Origin: Gyromitra esculenta
Taxonomy: Eukaryota > Ascomycota > Pezizomycetes > Pezizales > Discinaceae
DNA: 64,000 nucleotides
Reading direction: 5' to 3'
NCBI GenBank assembly: GCA_038503075.1
Contig: JBCAML010000013.1
Coordinates: 1,550,001 to 1,614,000 of the forward strand
The stretch's first letter is position 1. Every line of letters begins with the position of its first letter. The position numbers and the translations under genes were made by a program. The notes beneath the pieces were generated by a model, which saw only the letters and a program-made list of their open reading frames with translations, ran no database searches and was not told where the DNA came from. Below, piece after piece: positions 46,172 to 57,457 of this stretch.

Positions 46172-48008
46172 TCAAACCCTATCGCTAACAGTGACCGCCA
46201 CCTCCATCCTCCGCAAGATCCCTCTACTCCCGATCATAAGCTCCGCACGGTCGTCAACATCGTCACTACTCGTTTCGTCCTGGCTGCGCTCGTACACGCC
46301 GCGTGCATCCGGGTCGCGGGCCTCGATCTCGGTGATGGTGCGGTTGACGTCGTTCGGTCGGAACTGCTCCACGGACGAACTGCCGTCGCGCATCTGTAGG
46401 CGCACTTTTGCCCTTTCTGGCCGCTTGAGGCTGGAGAGGGCGAAGGAGCCTTTTGTGCTGGTTCTGGTGCTGGTGCTCTTGCTGGTGTTCTTGGTGTTCT
46501 TGGTGCCGGAGGTGGTGGTGTGGTTGTTGGAGGTGTTGGAGGTGGTGTTGTTGGATATGTGCACCGTGGACGACTTATGGGGGGCCGCGACGCTCTTCCG
46601 TCGGAACTGCGCGAGAAGGGGCCGGAATACGGGCGCGCTGACGCAGACTACGCCGATTGTTACTTCTGCACTGTTCGTGGTCAGCGGTTGTCATGGTCTT
46701 CCCGCGGTGGAGGGAGCTTACGAGGCCCAGAGACAGATGTCGAAGCCAACCCCTGGCAGGAAAGTGTTAGCCATTACAGCACAGAGAAGGAGCTTTCCAT
46801 GGGAAGGACAGGTGAATTACATTGCGAATCGTATTTACCGTACGACCTGCTGATTATGATAAGGCGCATCCCGCTGGCTACACACGCGCTTTGGTTGGAC
46901 GTTAGCATACACACCGCCGAAGTGAATGAAGGGCCTGAGGGCGCCCCGGGGAGAGGGGGGGGTGAGCAGTTAACAAACATACAAGGCTCCCAGACCAAGC
47001 ATTCCCAGAATCACAACTTTACTTTTCCCGGGCAAGCTGATTGTCATAATCATCCTCACTGGCAAAAGCGCAACTATCACGTCGAGGACGAGGTTGAAGG
47101 CCGGCACCGAAAACGCCAGTCCGCGAGAACTCAAGCAGCCCGGGCGTGGGCCGTACTGGCTGACGGACGTGTTGAACACATTGCTCAGCGGCACGCACTG
47201 GAATGCGATCAGGAAAGAGGACAGCATCGAAACGAGAACATTCACGACGATCATGACGATCACCACCCTCTTGAAGGTTTTGTAAGGAAATATTCGTAGC
47301 AACAGGCACAGGACTGATTGTCGAATGAGGCCGGTTGCAAATGGATATATGATACGGCCGACGTAGCCGGTCTTGTGGAAAAAATATATATATAAAGTTA
47401 GAAACGGGGAGCTACGGTAAACACCAAAAAAGAGGGTTTTTTTTTTATAAGAGATGCAGACCTTGATACTGCCAATTATTTGGGCTTTGTTGAAATGCAG
47501 ATCCCAGATATGCTTTCCAATACCGTAACGGGTACCTATATGAAATTGCAAAAAAGGGCCCAAAAATTAGATTTCCAAATAATCCAAAAAAAAAGAAAGA
47601 AAAAGTTAGGCTGGTGGTAACCACCAATAAATAAAATAAATTTCAGATGAAATTTAGTACTAACCAAAACCATGCGCAATCACCATATTGATCAGAACAA
47701 ACTATTCGCAAATGTCGGGGTAAAAAAATCATCAGAAAAAAATAGTCCTCTTCAAAAACAAAAAACAAAAAAGACACCTAAAAACATTACTTGTCTTCCA
47801 ATCGACACAGAAGCTCAGGGGGGGGGGGGGCACTCACAGTTGCCCCGATACAACACCAATCCTCCATCCTCAAGCGCCCAACACTCCGTCTTCGCAAACA
47901 CGACCTGGTGGCTGTTGCCGCAACCGCAATCGCAAGCATCGTAATATCTATACCCATCATCAATGGGCCTCGGTCCACAACATGCCCTGAGGGCGCCTTC
48001 GGAGACAT
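46172..48008 (-). CDS. PTH11-like rhodopsin-domain membrane protein, seven exons
   Basis: Exons: 48008-47838, 47701-47665, 47535-47462, 47371-46983, 46888-46821, 46752-46722 and 46670-46172. Their sum is 1,269 nt, or 422 residues. Family features in order: a first membrane segment then RMEDWCC, MVIAHGFGTRYGIGKHIWD, a Cys/Pro motif YGPRPGCLS, the conserved LDVIVALLPVRMI segment, SLPGKSKVVILGMLGLGAL, a membrane segment, DSQWVGFDICLW and SAEVTIGVVCVSAPVFRPLL. The tail of about 150 residues is Ser/Thr/Asn-rich (NTTSNTSNNHTTTSG, then STSTRTSTKG) with an acidic end. Exon 6 is only 31 nt. Intron 3 (donor GTCTGC) keeps the frame open and could be retained. The gene is not obviously a duplicate of its neighbour: the tails are unrelated and exon positions differ. 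It is probably a plasma-membrane receptor of unknown ligand. Confidence 0.85.
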
Positions 48009-51000
48009 ATTGTTTATGTGGTCGACGATGGTTTAAGTAGTGTTTCAAAGCGCTCTCCACATTTGCCGGCTTGCCGCCGGGGGGGGGGTGTGGGGAGGGG
48101 AGGGGAGGAGCAGGATGTTTTCCCTTCGAAAAAGGGAAAGCAAGCTGATAAAATAATACAAGTCCTAACCTTCAGGAATAGGCAATGGAGGCAACGGGTA
48201 TTTGTATGCTGGCTGGGTGGGAACAACCCCATCACTAGTGAGGGTTTCCTGCCCATTTTTTCTCCACAATTCCGGGGATAAAACGCTCTGGTCGCTTTAT
48301 TGGAGGCGTTGATCCAAAAAAATGGGCTGTGTAACTGCGAAGGAACTTACCGTTTGGCTGGTTGTTGTGTGGGTCCAGTAAGTAAGTTGGCTGGCAGCAA
48401 GAAGCAACCTAAACTCTTTTACCAAGGGAATCGCTTCATGGCGTAGTCTGCTTGTTTTTCCTGGGAAAGAAAGTCGCAATAGTGCATCCGTAGCCCCTGG
48501 GGAATCTGGTATTGCATCAAGAACGGGGGCCCTTTTTTTTCTTTCCTGAAGCTTCTGTGAACAGCAAAACGGGTCTCCAGTGGCAAAGCCAACCCTAGAT
48601 GATATGAAGAACTAGCTATATATATATATAAAAATGAATCCGCGACAAGCTCCTTTGAAACGTGGCAGTCCAGTTTGACACCATCGTGAAAACATCAAAT
48701 GTTCGCGAATATTGTCCCCCAGCAGGGCTCACTGAATGGGAAAGATCAGGAGATAGTTATTCAGCGTATAAGGCTAGAAGAATTATGAGAACCCTTGGAA
48801 AGACTTTCCGGGGCAATTCTTAAAAGGCCCTAGCTACAGCAGGGGATGTCACCGGAACTCTCCTCAAGGGCTGTTTATTGGTCGCAAGAATTAGACTAGA
48901 TCCCATTCTACTAATACAAGCCCTGCACAACGCCACCACAGCACGATTGTAGAGTATCGTGGGGATGGAGCGCGCGACCCCCATCCCGTGTCTAGATACC
49001 GCAGTCCCTAAAGTCTTAGACGGTTTCACTGATCGATGATAGCTAAAGCGATAAGACCAGGATGAGCAGTTTAGTCCGAGCTACGTCCCATGCAAATTGC
49101 AACGGGTTGCCCATCCAGTAGCCCTAGAACTCATCCGAAACACCCTACCAGAGGTGATATACCTCTAGCAAGGTCGATATATACGATAGATAGCTTCCGA
49201 CTTTTGGTATGCTGGAAACATGTATTATTGCAGAGTGTCGTATCAATAGTAGTGGCCTCTGTCTAGTCAGATATTGGGGGAGAAGGATTCATGAGCTGGT
49301 GGAATATATTTTTTTGTCTCAGTGCGACAGGGTTGATTACATCAACCCAGGTGCTGGGTTGTGTCAATTCCCGAGTATAATTAGCCGATTATGGCAAAGC
49401 CAGAAGAAGTGTTTCTGCACCTGTCAAATTAAAGTAAGTTGCTGAGTTTTGCAGGTTCATGTGTACAGCCCAAAGGCTCACAGGAGTATACGCAAGGTAC
49501 AGGCGGATGAATACTCTTTAGGCTATCTGATTTCCGAGATCGCCCAAGTCTAAACCAGGTAAGCTTCAGTTTGAGTTGGACTGAGATTAGTCAAAATTAA
49601 AGACAGGCTTGGGAGTTGAAACTGCCTGCATTCATGCTGATTCGATTATTTCCCACAGCTCGCTCACCCAGTTGGACAAGCATGGGCGTCGAAGCTGCGA
49701 GGAGCCATCAGGGCTGATCCACTCAACTATGCTACCCAGGTATTCCACTCTGTGGCAAGGACCTCTCTGCTCATGCTTTTTTTTTTATGCCAAGTCTCGA
49801 GTATTGGGGCCCGGCAGGGGTGCATATGCTGGTCCACTATGCCAATATTCTAGCCAAGAGGACTGAAGCGTACTAGTTACTCATCTACATTCGCTTAACT
49901 GGTAGGGATGGGCGCACTATGTCCCATGTCTTTGATCTTCAGGCGTTGCGCGCTGCTGAGAAGCAAGGATCTCGATCTCGAGAACGCAGATTTCAATCCG
50001 TGCCCTTGCAACAATGTCTGAGGTTCCATTGAAACCAAAAGATGGAGTGACACGGATCATCGGAAATCACTCGTGCAGGTGATGTAGAACGGTATGATAA
50101 GGAACACCGTTTGTATCGTCCAGAATTCGGCAGTACACGGATTCACTCCCTCAGTTCCCCCACCCATGCCATATTCCCGTTCATAAGGAATCCCCGGATT
50201 TCGGCATTGTGGCGCTAGGCTCTTCTATAAGATGCCCCTTATTGATGAATGCGGATTCCTGACTGATTATAGGTAATAAACTGTTTAGCCTATCCTGTCT
50301 TCAAGATTAAAAAGCTACCTACCATCCGAAATACAGCATTCCAGAGACTACTGCCGCTTCCGCTGTTCCGGATCGCAAACGCTGCCTCAAACCTGCACAA
50401 TGGCCTAACTAGGGATAAGGCCGGGCCGATGTAAACATTATTGTAGTTTATTATTGTTAGTATCCAGCACCTACCCAGTCTGAGATGCATCACAAACATC
50501 TTTCTTTTCTTTTCTTCCTTTCCCCTCCTTTTTCTTTTTTCTTCTGCTCGGGAGTGCGGGAAGCCTAGGAGGGATGAAGGCCTCATTGACTGGGGTAGCT
50601 TGTTATCGCCTAGATTAGTAATACTTAAGTAGTAATCGTGCTGCGCGGATCTATAACTATATACATAGCTTAACCAGATTTATATTCAGACAGTCTTACA
50701 AAAGCCGTATCACTTCCGTAATGATGTCATCTGGAACTGTTTTCCTGCTGGCATTAGCAACAAACGAGAGATGATTTGCGTCCGAGAAATGCCCTTTGGC
50801 TGGCACACACATGCCGTATTATGATATTGGTGCCTATAGTATTAGGGATTTTGCGCTTTCGAGCCAGTAGCCCTAGTTTTTGACCAACCGGAAGCTGATC
50901 TGCACCAATCAGATTGCTAGAAATCGGAGCTGGATCTTTTTTGCGCAAAGTCTACTGGCGTGATCTGGGTGTTGTATTACCATATATTCCCAAACTAGTA

Positions 51001-51510
51001 TTTTGGCTGACCGCAGCTGGTATACGTACATATATTCGCATACGTATGTATCAATTTCAATATCCAGAGAACCGAGGAACAAATTCCCACCCAAATTCCC
51101 AGTACCCCGAGGTAGCCGTTGTAGAACTATGGAGATCAATACCTCAGATCTTAGGCATACGTATGCGTAAGCACCTTAGGCTTACGTGGATCATTCAAGC
51201 AACAGCTTGGAGATTTCCTCTCCGAAACAAAAGTGAATACAGCCGTATCTCGATATGCCGGACGCCAAGTTTCAGGCGAATTTTTGCGGGACAGCAAACT
51301 ATCCGAGACAGTAAATAATACCTCGGCGTAGGGCACCTGGAGAGTCAGGGCTATGGGGGTTTTTTCGTCCATGAGGGATAGAGCAGTGGAAGGGATCGCG
51401 AGACAGAGGGTATAACAAGGCTTGACGGGCTTGGTTAACAAATTGATCTCCGTTAGGTGGCGAAATGTTGAGTTTGTGAACCAAGCCTCGTTATACCCTC
51501 TCCACTGCTC
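48009..51510. other. Intergenic, no gene recognised
   Basis: Only short unsupported frames are present. A 48.1-kb GC-rich run marks the end of the GC-rich segment. A (TA)n tract lies at about 48615-48631. An imperfect inverted repeat lies at about 51381-51510 (GAGCAGTGGAAGG against CTCCACTGCTC, and GAGGGTATAACAAGGCTTG against CAAGCCTCGTTATACCCTC), close to the MITE that follows. Confidence 0.4.
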
Positions 51511-51512
51511 TA

Positions 51513-51747
51513 TTGCTGGTTGTCAAAAATAACCAACTTTTGACGCTGCAATCAAAAAACACTATCATGTGTACACATGATAGTTTCTTCAGCTACAGTG
51601 AGTAGAGAGAAGTAACTAAAGTAAAATAAGGTAAGTTTAAGTATATATTAATACCTTGTACACTTAGGTATATTGTGGTAGCATCTCGGGGAACCTGGAC
51701 TTAGTGGGTTGGGTCACAGCGTTTCTTTTATTTTTGACAACCAACAA
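51513..51747. mobile_element. MITE with TTG.TGGTTGTCAAAAATAA ends and a central perfect palindrome
   Basis: The left end TTGCTGGTTGTCAAAAATAA and the right end on the minus strand TTGTTGGTTGTCAAAAATAA differ at one position. TA flanks lie at 51511-51512 and 51748-51749. Inside, 51561-51584 is a perfect 24-bp palindrome (ACTATCATGTGT plus its complement). It is 235 bp long and non-coding. Confidence 0.82.
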
Positions 51748-51749
51748 TA

Positions 51750-52544
51750 CAAGCGCAACCCCCTATAGGTACGGAAAGAGCTGCTAATCTAAGAAAATCG
51801 GGGATAGAAAATAGTATTTGTATAGTGGCAAGGGTTTAGTATTTCCTGTTCCTATACGGCATAAAATAGCGAAAGAATACGGGACAACAAATGTTTTTTA
51901 GTGAGAAACCATAGCTGTAACCAAACTCGTCCAGGGCAACAAGGGATCCGTGACATCGAACTCCGGCAGAGCAAGATGCAACTGCAGTACTATGGCGCGA
52001 GAGGGCGTAGGACATCGACCTGGGCAAGCTGGTCTACGCCCTCTTCAAAACACAAGATTTGTCACTAAAGCCACAGTCAAAAAAATGCTATTAGAAGAAG
52101 ATTACGATTTTCGTGGTATGACCACACATTTTCATCAGTTTAGCCGTCAAGAGTCTCTTTTGCTGTTTTCAGAATTCTGATTGACCAGATCAGCCAAAGG
52201 TGTGAACAAGCTTGTCCAGTCATCCTACGCCTACTCGCACCATAGTAGGTGAGGGTTTCAATGATTGTATTACGCCGGCGTGGCGCCACTTGCTAGCGCT
52301 CCTTTCAAGCGAGAATGCGTTGATACTAAGTCTATGCTGTTGCTAAATTGTCTTAGTAGTCCCGGATACGCCGAGTAAAACAAGAAGGCCTCAAATTTAG
52401 TCATTTACGAACTATCGTCAATGCGTTTTGCGGCTGGAAAAGGTGATGTTTCGGGTAATAGTAGATTGGACATTTTAGCTAATGCTCTCGTTGATTGTTT
52501 CGAATCTTAGTAAAAAAAATTTACGATTTTAATTCAGACCCTAA
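51750..52544. other. Intergenic, 3' side of the methyltransferase gene
   Basis: No gene is recognised. Short frames at 51836-52027 (minus) and 51950-52180 (plus) overlap and have no domain. Confidence 0.4.
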
Positions 52545-54047
52545 CTAACTCCGGACATTTGGCTTCTGTGCCCAGATTATTTGCCTATTGTGTTGATTTC
52601 AGTTAAGATGGGCAACGAAGAATCAGTGGCTAGGGAGTCCTTACAATTTCCAGTAGCCATGGACGTTCCTATTGGTGAACTCTCTTTTGACTGGTATCAA
52701 AAACTCCTCGACTTGAGTTTTACTCCAACCAAGTCCTCTCGTAAACAAGGCCATGCTCCACCCCTCCACCCCTTCTAAATTATTTATACACTGATAGCGG
52801 CCAATTTCCTTGAGTTTCTCTTCTTTAGGCCATGCGTTCAATGGCAGTTTGAAAACCCTTTCCTCAATATTTTCATATCCCGTTTTCGCAAGTAGATCTT
52901 TGAAATTCGTAGGCGTCTCGAATTCTCTCCCGGAATCCGCTGCTGCCTTATTTATAAGAGCATGCCAATGCAAGATAGGGCTATCAGGAGATAGTGTATT
53001 ATCATCACAAAAGAAGTCAGGGTGTGGTTCTTGTAGTTCTATCCAGCCGCCAGGCCTTATATGCCTAAATACAAGAGTTAGAAAAGACACCTTAAGGGGT
53101 TTTTATAAACGATAAAGCATACATATAAGCTTGGTTAAGCATACGTGTCCAGTCCTTGATAGATCCGTTGATGTAACGAGTATGGACTAACTCAAAGGTG
53201 TTTTTTGGAAAAACCCAATCGTGTTCGCAGTCGTCAACTTCGAATCTACAGTTTGGCGGAATCCTGCGAGACACGACACGGGTCAATGACTTTCTCTAGG
53301 ATGGGCGGGGGGCATGTACTTACCAAGCTGGCTGAACTGGACTAAGGTCTGTTCCGATAACCTGAATTTCTGTGATCAGTAGACATTCTGACGATGCTGA
53401 TTGCAACAGAAGAGCCTGGGCAAGCCCGGGGATCTTGAACCTCTGCCAACGGATACATTTCAGCTTTAGAAGTTAGCATAGCTTTACAATCTTAGCTACG
53501 AATGATCTAAGGCTATCTACCAATATCGATAGCCCAAATACCTAGTGAAGAAGAGTTAGTTACCGGCATTCAAGTCCTGTAAAACAAAGTGCGGCGTCTT
53601 TGGATGAACATACCAGTTCCTGTACCTAAGTCGAGGATCTTTCCGTCTTTTTTGCAGGGAGCCAGGTGTAAATTGCCATCAAATACCAACGCCATTATAT
53701 GATGCTGTAAATCTAATCTTTGTCTCTCTCTCTAATTGTTGCAGTGAGTTAGTCATCTGAGTAGAGTTCCCGGGGTAGTCTTAGTAATAATTAACCCATA
53801 CCTCATCATTGGGGAGTATGTATTCTGTCTTTCCAAAATTTGGAATATCGATACTTTAGCCAAGTCAACCCGACAAAAGCGGCGGCACATACCCCCACCA
53901 GAACAAGCATATAAAGGGTTACATACGTCCTTCGTGGTAACTATGGTACCTCCGTCCATTCTCGTATTGATATTCCGCAATGCTTGAAACGAGTGAACTC
54001 GAAACTAGTTCGCTTAGACTATCATCACTCGCTGTTAATTCTGGTGT
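52545..54047 (-). CDS. LaeA/UMTA-like S-adenosylmethionine methyltransferase, at least nine exons, 5' end unresolved
   Basis: Exons: 54047-53927, 53824-53802, 53731-53614, 53541-53521, 53463-53441, 53361-53324, 53263-53123, 53064-52645 and 52584-52545. They give 945 nt in phase, or 314 residues plus an undefined start. Motifs in order: [37 protein letters not shown], motif I DLGTGTGIWAID (SAM binding), [55 protein letters not shown] and the closing [15 protein letters not shown]. This is the TAM-like family that includes LaeA regulators and many secondary-metabolite-associated methyltransferases; the substrate is unknown. Four exons are only 21-38 nt. Just upstream (about 54095-54141) a frame encodes DEQSFDSDSAYEDS, typical of the acidic N terminus, but it cannot be joined in phase by any GT-AG intron I can see. 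That suggests a frameshift or a missed exon. Confidence 0.78.
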
Positions 54048-54141
54048 CTAACTGTAAAAGTAAGAGAGACATGGCACAGAATGCTCTTGTTTCGTACTTG
54101 CTATCCTCATAAGCCGAGTCGCTGTCAAAGGACTGCTCATC

Positions 54142-57100
54142 TTAAGTTAGCTTTCGAAAGCGGTCTCGGGAGAGGATATGGTGTTTACGTCGGCCGTGAG
54201 AACCCTATCGACGCCTTCACAGTAGTCCCAGTATGAAATGTTCTCGTCGTTGGACATAACTTTTTATGTTCCTCCAGCTCTATTGGAATACCGGCTCGCT
54301 GGGACAGAGTATTCCAGGGGTTAGTTTAGTAGTTACCGAGGAACTGGAACCGTGGCGGATTTAAGTAAAAGCGGGGTTTCTGGGGATTGTTTTGTTTCGA
54401 TGGTGTGTTCCTGCCAATTGTGGTATCATAAACGCGGCGGACCACAGAAACAGGAGCACTCCCCAAAGCCTCAGGAGACTGTGAGCCGCTAAGCGCGTTA
54501 ATAGTCTCTTGACGTGGCCCTGCGCCCTGCAGCAGCTGATAATCGTACTATTATTATTCGCTGTGCAAACCTCCAACAAGCGAGGGTTTCCCGCCACAGC
54601 ACAGGTCTCTAGAGTCTCAGTTAGAGCGAATATGTTTGGTGGATTAAGTTGGTGGAGGCCTTGGATTCACGGATGTGCTAGAAGAGAAATGGGGAGGTCG
54701 GGCACGTATTTCGCACAGGGATTATATCTTGCCCTGCAACTGTGTACTTTATACAGTAAAGTGCCTGGCCATCCAGGTCAACTCGCCAGAGCCCTTGCTT
54801 CGTAATTTTCGTAAATCAATATAGCCATCACCGCAAAACCTCTGGTAGCTGCGTCGAACGCCCGTTTCGAAACCCTCAGTAACCTGTTTACTGTGCATAT
54901 TAACCAGCACACCCTTGGTGTATGCTAAACTATTCTGGGTTTAAATGTGGGTTTCGTAGTCACACACGCATATACACGCAGCAGCCTGAAGCAATCTGGC
55001 TACTACGACATAATTATATGTTGCTCGTGCGCGTTGAGTATGTCTCAGCGATTTAATTGATGCATTTCCTCTACTCCTCAGCAAGGTAACATTGTGTCAA
55101 CTATCTTGACATTCTTGTTGCTGGTCTAGCATTGTATCCGATTCCGCATCGACGGCTGCGGGTCATCGAGCGCGGGGGGGGATTCGAACTGGACGTCTCT
55201 AGAATAAAAAAATTGGCTATCTACATTCTCTGACAATAATTTTGCTCTCTAGCCATAAAGATGCCCTGTATGCGGTTCGTGCCTGCCTCCCGACCCGTAC
55301 TCTGAAGACGCCACCGGATTGCATGGCTACCGAGCAGAGACGCATGGGTACATGTACTTAATCAATTATGTGAAACATATACGGGTGGACCCTACCGTCT
55401 GAAGATCAGCCTCACCACGTTTTGTGCATCGGAGTCGGAATGCTGGCTGGGTACTGCTAACATCCTACCGTTGACATTAACGAGAGTGTTTTATGGAACG
55501 TAGCGGCTTCGAAGCATGAGATATTAACACGTTTTATGCACGTTTTACCCACCAAACAGCAACAGTCAACTATGGCAGTCTAGGTTACCCGTTCTCGAGA
55601 TTTGCCTGAGGAAAAAAATCACGCCATGTCGAATTGCCCAAATTATTGTTGCTGATGGGAAAACCAAAAAAAATTGTTGAAGGACTGTGCGATATTGTCG
55701 GCCAATGTGGCCGAATTAAGGAATTACGATTTCTCTTCAATAAGATCTTGAGAAATAGGTGCTGGTTTAGGTTGCGGTAACTAGATTGAAAGCAGCTAGG
55801 TGCAGGAGTGGCTTGCGTCGAGTGAGGACTTATGATATCTTCAGAAGATCCTGCTCGATCTAACGCAGCGAGCTATGACAACATTTGAAGTGTTGATGTT
55901 TCGGAGGAGCTGATCGTGTTGGCCTCATATCAAGCCACAGTTAGCCTTAAATTTCCTGAATACGGAAAGGCTGAGCACCGTAACTGACTATAGCTATGAC
56001 AAAATACTAGTACAGTAGCATAGCAGCTACAACAGACCTCGCAGTAAGACCTCTTCGTTATGAAAAACCGGATATCGCTGGTAGGTAGATCTATTGCGCC
56101 CCCTTAGTGTAACAAAAACTCAATGTAACAAACTGAAATAGTGCGAATTTCGCTACCACAGGGCCACTCTAATTCAGGAACCCGAAAATGTCTTTTACTA
56201 GTAAGATTTTTTGATCTGCTCTACCAGCTACGTTATTGGGTTGATTCAGTAACTTCTGCCTACGTTTTCGGGTTGGTCATGCGTCCCCCTCGAGTACCAA
56301 GGGATGTGGGAGGGTGATGCACATTCCCCTAATTCTCAATAACCACACAACTACATGTAACTTGTATGAGGGTTTTTTTTGAATACAATAGGGAGCTAGA
56401 TTACATAGAATCTAAGCCTAGTAAGAAACCTAAAATAAATTTTGTTGTTATTTATCATCATAAAGTTTTTTTTTAACTGAATATTGATGATCTCTGTCCT
56501 CTTTGATTAATATGCACATCTTTTACAATGTAAACTAGATATTTCATCCTAGAGGGTGACTAATTAAGGCGGTCACTAAAATTTATATTATGTTTTGTTT
56601 TGTGGTGAAGTGGGGTGTCTGGGTGTTGTTTGGGCGCTGCTAAGCCAAAATGTGTATCACTTTCCCGCGCCCCTTGGTACATCCCACCAGGCCCTTTGGA
56701 CAGCTGGCGAGAACAGAAGCCCTATGTAAGGGGTGCATGATTGATTTCGCCAGGGATACGAACAGGTATGATCCATGGCGTAGGATTAGCTCTCTGCTCG
56801 AGCTTGTGATTTTGCATCACGAGACGCCGTTTTCATGTGTTGTAGTAAGAATATTGATTTTTCTGCGTGTGGATGAGGCGCTGAGGCGTCCTTTATCGTG
56901 AAAAAGAGTTCGTATTAAGATAACGCTGTTGTTTCAAATACGCTGTGTCTAGGGCTAACGGTCAACTAAAAACTGTATGATTATAGTCTTATTTAGACCT
57001 ACGAGGTACTCAGACGCTTAGAGTCCCAGAATATCTGGATAGTTGCATTACGAAGAGCCTGAAAATGTGTATATGAGGTTGACCATGGTCAATAAGAAAG

Positions 57101-57457
57101 TCTGTATAATAGGTTTAACTATTGAGCTTGGAACTTTCTCTGGCTGAGCACATGCATTTCTGGCTAGGTACAGAGGGTTAAAATCCCGACCTAACTACAA
57201 GTAGTTATTGCTTGCGTTAATATAAAGTGGAGATAGGTGCGTATCACAGTGTTTCGACAAAACTCGTTGGGTGGTAGAGGCACGCGCACGGGACGAGAAA
57301 GGAGAAGAAGAAAAAACCAGTCTTCAGTTCCATCACTACTATGAAAAAAGATGAGGGATATAATTTTAATAATTTTCTCTAATGCTATTAAAGCCCTGTG
57401 CTCTACATATATGGTGGGGGCTGTACCAGTAATAATGGTGAAGGAGAAAAGCAAGAT
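54142..57457. other. Intergenic, no gene recognised
   Basis: It holds scattered short frames without domains and a dispersed repeat copy at about 56176-56300. A tRNA-like T-arm word at about 55180 lacks the other arms. The promoter and first exon of the methyltransferase should lie in the first few hundred bases. Confidence 0.4.
56176..56300. repeat. Dispersed repeat, related to 24212-24310
   Basis: It shares CCCGAAAATGTCTTTTACT and GTAAGATTTTTTGATCTGCT with the 24.2-kb copy. It also has short inverted ends (ACCCGAAAA near 56184 and TTTTCGGGT near 56265), so it may be the remains of a DNA element. Confidence 0.45.

Noticed and set aside
54509..54805. Plus-strand 98-codon frame with a hydrophobic start
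   Set aside because: No proper start codon context, no domain, and no neighbouring exons.
55140..55260. tRNA-like T-arm (GTCCAGTTCGAATCC on the minus strand)
   Set aside because: No matching acceptor stem, D-arm or anticodon arm can be drawn around it.
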